A DNA stretch of 35,945 nucleotides from CBDCRK01 sp965220955 (GTDB taxonomy: Bacteria > Desulfobacterota > Binatia > Bin18 > CBDCRK01). Positions 33,755 to 35,945 of this stretch are shown here, piece by piece. The stretch lies in assembly GCA_965220955.1 (NCBI GenBank), contig CBDCRK010000043.1:1-35945 (forward strand). Direction: 5' to 3'. Under the pieces are notes generated by a model. The model had not been told where the DNA came from. It did no database searches and saw only the letters and a program-made list of their open reading frames with translations. A program made the position numbers and the translations under genes. Positions within the stretch are counted from its first letter, which is position 1, and each line of letters opens with the position of its first letter.

Positions 33755-35599
33755 TTACGCGACCTGCTTTTGGAATATTGAGGCGTTTAAGTCCTCAACA
33801 ACTTCCTTTAGTCCCTTTTCGCCGAAGAGTTCTACGCCTAATCCAGCCGCATTCAGTACAGACAGAGGCGGCTGAAAGAGGTCACCGATCTCAATCTTAC
33901 CACGCACAATGCCGCGATTCTTCAGGAACGTTAGGTATTGGGCCTGTTCCGGACTAAGGTTCTTGGAGACCAGCCAGGCCTGGAAATTTTCTGTTAGCTC
34001 CTCTTCGCGACTCTTGAGTTGAAAACGCCCCAGGGCAGCGCGGATGAAGTCAATTAGCGTTCCTCCTGGCTGCCGGTACGCCCGGCGGAGGTTGTCTTCA
34101 TTAAAATACATCTCCGGACTATTGAGACGCTTGGCAAGTTCCGCCTCTTCTTCAGAAGACAACGGATCATCATCGCGAACCTTACGGATCACTTTGTCGT
34201 CCTTCACCGCCTGCTGGATGGTTCGCTCCCAGTTGGTGACGTAATCGTGCTTGTCAACGCGCTCGCCTTCTGGGCCGACCTCGACATATGTTACTGCCTG
34301 GAGCCATTCATCCTCAAGACCGACTTCCACCAGGTTACCCGGCTCTTTAGACGGAGTCTCGGGACCGCTGGTAACCTGGCCACCACCGGTTCCTGTAAAA
34401 ATGTCTATGTCGCTGTCATTGAAATATTTATGGTTCCCGAAGAAGTCGTAGATAACGAACTTCTGTTTCTGGATGTGCGGCGCTGTTCGGGTACCACGGC
34501 CGCGCATTTGTTGATAGAGAATGGGACTGCGGACTCTGCGACACAAGACAAGGTGTAATATTTCCCGACAATCAAAACCCGTATCCAGCATGCCAACACT
34601 AACGGCGATCTGAGGATAATCCTCATACTTAAACTTTCTGATCAGATCGTCAGCATCGGCTACATCTGAGGTGATGACCTCGGCATAACGCCCCTGATGC
34701 TCAGGGTGCAGCACGTTCAGGTGCTCGGCTAGACGGGTAGCATGATGCTTCGTAATCGCAAAGACAATGGTTTTCCCAGGATCAATCTTTTGTCCGGGAG
34801 CCAGTTCCCTGTAATTCTCCCAGGCCAAACGATCGAATTCCGCCATCATCTTGCGGTTGGTGTCCTCGTTAGTCCACTTCCGCTCAAATTCAGCGGGATC
34901 GTAATGTTCTTCATCCACGTCCGCGCCTTCAGCAAGGAGCACAGTGATGCCGGCGGCGAACTTGTAGGGCGCCAGATAGCCCTCCTCAAAGGCTCTCAAG
35001 ATGGAAAAGGAGAAATCGGGCTCCCCGTCCTTACACTGGTAAAAGCCAAAGGTATTGCGTTCAATGTAGGCCGCCGGCGTGGCCGTTAATCCAATGTGGA
35101 GAGCATCGAAGTGGGTAAGGGCCGTTTGCCAGGCGCCATAGATCGATCGATGGCTTTCGTCGGTGATGACAACGTTGAAATATCCGCTGGTAAACTCTTC
35201 ATAGCGGTTAATCATGGTTTGCAGCAAACATACAGTGATCTCTTGCTCTTGGCGAACAATACCTGGCTTCAGCCAGTAGCTGCTATGCTGGTTAAGAATG
35301 TCCTGCAGCGCCTCCAGGGCTTGCTTGGCAAGCTGTTCTCTGTCTACAAGAAACAGAATACGCTCAGCCCGTCCAGCTTCGATGAGGCGTTTCAAGTACA
35401 GGCAGGTGATATCGGTTTTCCCGGTTCCCGTGGGAAGTTTAATCAAGAAGCAACGCTTGCCCAGCTCAATTGCCTGATCAAGTGCCTTCATTGCCTCCTT
35501 CTGATAGGGACGAATGGCACGCTGCTCCCCCTGGCGCAGGTAATAGTCAGGAATTGGAATGGTGGCGAGAGGTTTATGTTCCTGGCGCCAAGTAGACAA
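33755..35599 (-). CDS. hsdR: Type I restriction subunit, helicase part (frameshifted from the nuclease part)
   Basis: The helicase and C-terminal part of HsdR: 614 residues from an in-frame TTG at 35599. Helicase motif I PTGTGKT is at 56-62, motif II DESHR at 147-151, GLTATPA follows, and motif VI is QMRGRGTRT. A C-terminal EcoEI_R-type region follows. Upstream residues QEHKPLATIPIPDYYL match what should follow the nuclease domain, which is present in another frame (35574-35945). One extra G near 35588-35592 (TTGGCG) would explain the break, restoring VYLRQEHKP. So the gene is one hsdR split by a frameshift, or carries a sequencing error. It should motor on DNA, but without the nuclease it would not cut. 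Confidence 0.88.
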   Translation of the reverse strand: MSTWRQEHKPLATIPIPDYYLRQGEQRAIRPYQKEAMKALDQAIELGKRCFLIKLPTGTGKTDITCLYLKRLIEAGRAERILFLVDREQLAKQALEALQDILNQHSSYWLKPGIVRQEQEITVCLLQTMINRYEEFTSGYFNVVITDESHRSIYGAWQTALTHFDALHIGLTATPAAYIERNTFGFYQCKDGEPDFSFSILRAFEEGYLAPYKFAAGITVLLAEGADVDEEHYDPAEFERKWTNEDTNRKMMAEFDRLAWENYRELAPGQKIDPGKTIVFAITKHHATRLAEHLNVLHPEHQGRYAEVITSDVADADDLIRKFKYEDYPQIAVSVGMLDTGFDCREILHLVLCRRVRSPILYQQMRGRGTRTAPHIQKQKFVIYDFFGNHKYFNDSDIDIFTGTGGGQVTSGPETPSKEPGNLVEVGLEDEWLQAVTYVEVGPEGERVDKHDYVTNWERTIQQAVKDDKVIRKVRDDDPLSSEEEAELAKRLNSPEMYFNEDNLRRAYRQPGGTLIDFIRAALGRFQLKSREEELTENFQAWLVSKNLSPEQAQYLTFLKNRGIVRGKIEIGDLFQPPLSVLNAAGLGVELFGEKGLKEVVEDLNASIFQKQVA

Positions 35600-35945
35600 G
35601 CCGCTCCAGGTCGCGCCGGGAGTAGAAAGAATTAACTACGCGGGCATCATCATTAGTGTAGTCCCAGAAATAGATCAGCTCACCATTAGTTAGGAATATG
35701 AACGGAGCTCCTATTTGCTTGGCATAAGGAAGCGCCTGCTGTTTGGCTCTATAAGGATGAAACGCGGCTCTTTTTGCCTCAATAACGGCTAAGGGACGCC
35801 CGTTCTGGGAGAATAAAACATAATCAGCCCGTCCTGTGGGGATCTCATCGCCATCACGAGTTCGTGTTGTCGCCCTAGACTGAAATTCTGCTTGTGGGTC
35901 AGAAACACGGCCGGTACCATCCTTTACAGGGACTTCCGTTTGTAC
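35574..35945 (-). pseudogene. hsdR: HsdR nuclease-domain part, out of frame and running off the window
   Basis: 123 codons are open from the window edge to TAA 35574-35576. They read like the type I/EcoEI R nuclease domain: GRADYVLFSQNGRPLAVIEA with Lys following (the D...E-x-K of PD-(D/E)xK nucleases), then LTNGELIYFWDYTNDDARVV, then FYSRRDLERLVYL, just where the helicase part should join. The 5' end lies beyond 35945. Confidence 0.85.

Noticed and set aside
35574..35600. Programmed ribosomal frameshift in hsdR
   Set aside because: No classic slippery heptamer or downstream pseudoknot is evident at the joint; a simple indel is enough.

Overview
This window looks like chromosomal DNA from a Gram-negative-type bacterium of moderate GC content. 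Exported proteins carry Sec signal peptides or a lipobox. The gene content (many SDRs, an LLM-class flavin oxidoreductase, an epoxide hydrolase, a PQQ-type sugar dehydrogenase and a GrdB-like selenoprotein) resembles uncultivated soil or marine lineages with large catabolic repertoires, such as Tectomicrobia/Entotheonella- or Binatota-like bacteria. That placement is inference and no marker gene here proves it. No rRNA, tRNA, CRISPR array or intact transposase was seen.

Positions 1-8445 are accessory and catabolic. They hold the 3' part of an acyl-CoA dehydrogenase, an alpha/beta hydrolase, an SDR, an MFS exporter, a GrdB/PrdB-like selenoprotein read through an in-frame UGA, an LLM-class oxidoreductase, a CBS-pair protein next to the scar of a deleted cation:proton antiporter, a ten-repeat beta-propeller protein and a Yip1-type membrane protein. 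Positions 8630-15973 carry glnE (nitrogen control), a branched-chain aminotransferase and a NorD-like VWA protein with no MoxR partner. Positions 16115-19344 hold an epoxide hydrolase, a secreted metallo-beta-lactamase-fold hydrolase, an SDR and a truncated tandem copy of that SDR.

Positions 19354-23879 are the most unusual block. A two-gene operon encodes a STAND/archaeal-type ATPase and a second P-loop ATPase fused to a winged-helix-like region and seven 35-residue TPRs. It is read from a sigma70-like promoter flanked by three identical 14-bp inverted repeats, and a broken PIN-toxin gene lies on the other side. The TPR gene has been shortened by a 41-bp tandem duplication. Positions 23898-29169 are more ordinary: a sugar dehydrogenase, a membrane protein, an ABC-F ATPase and two small exported proteins, with hairpin repeats between some of them.

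Positions 29305-35945 form a defence island read entirely leftward with very tight spacing: type I restriction-modification hsdR (frameshifted), a solo HicB, hsdM, hsdS, a frameshifted antitoxin with a PIN-toxin stub, a DUF433/DUF5615 pair and a truncated AAA ATPase. Many genes between 19 and 36 kb are broken by small indels, duplications or deletions. Either this is a region of decaying defence genes or some indels are sequencing errors; reads would decide.
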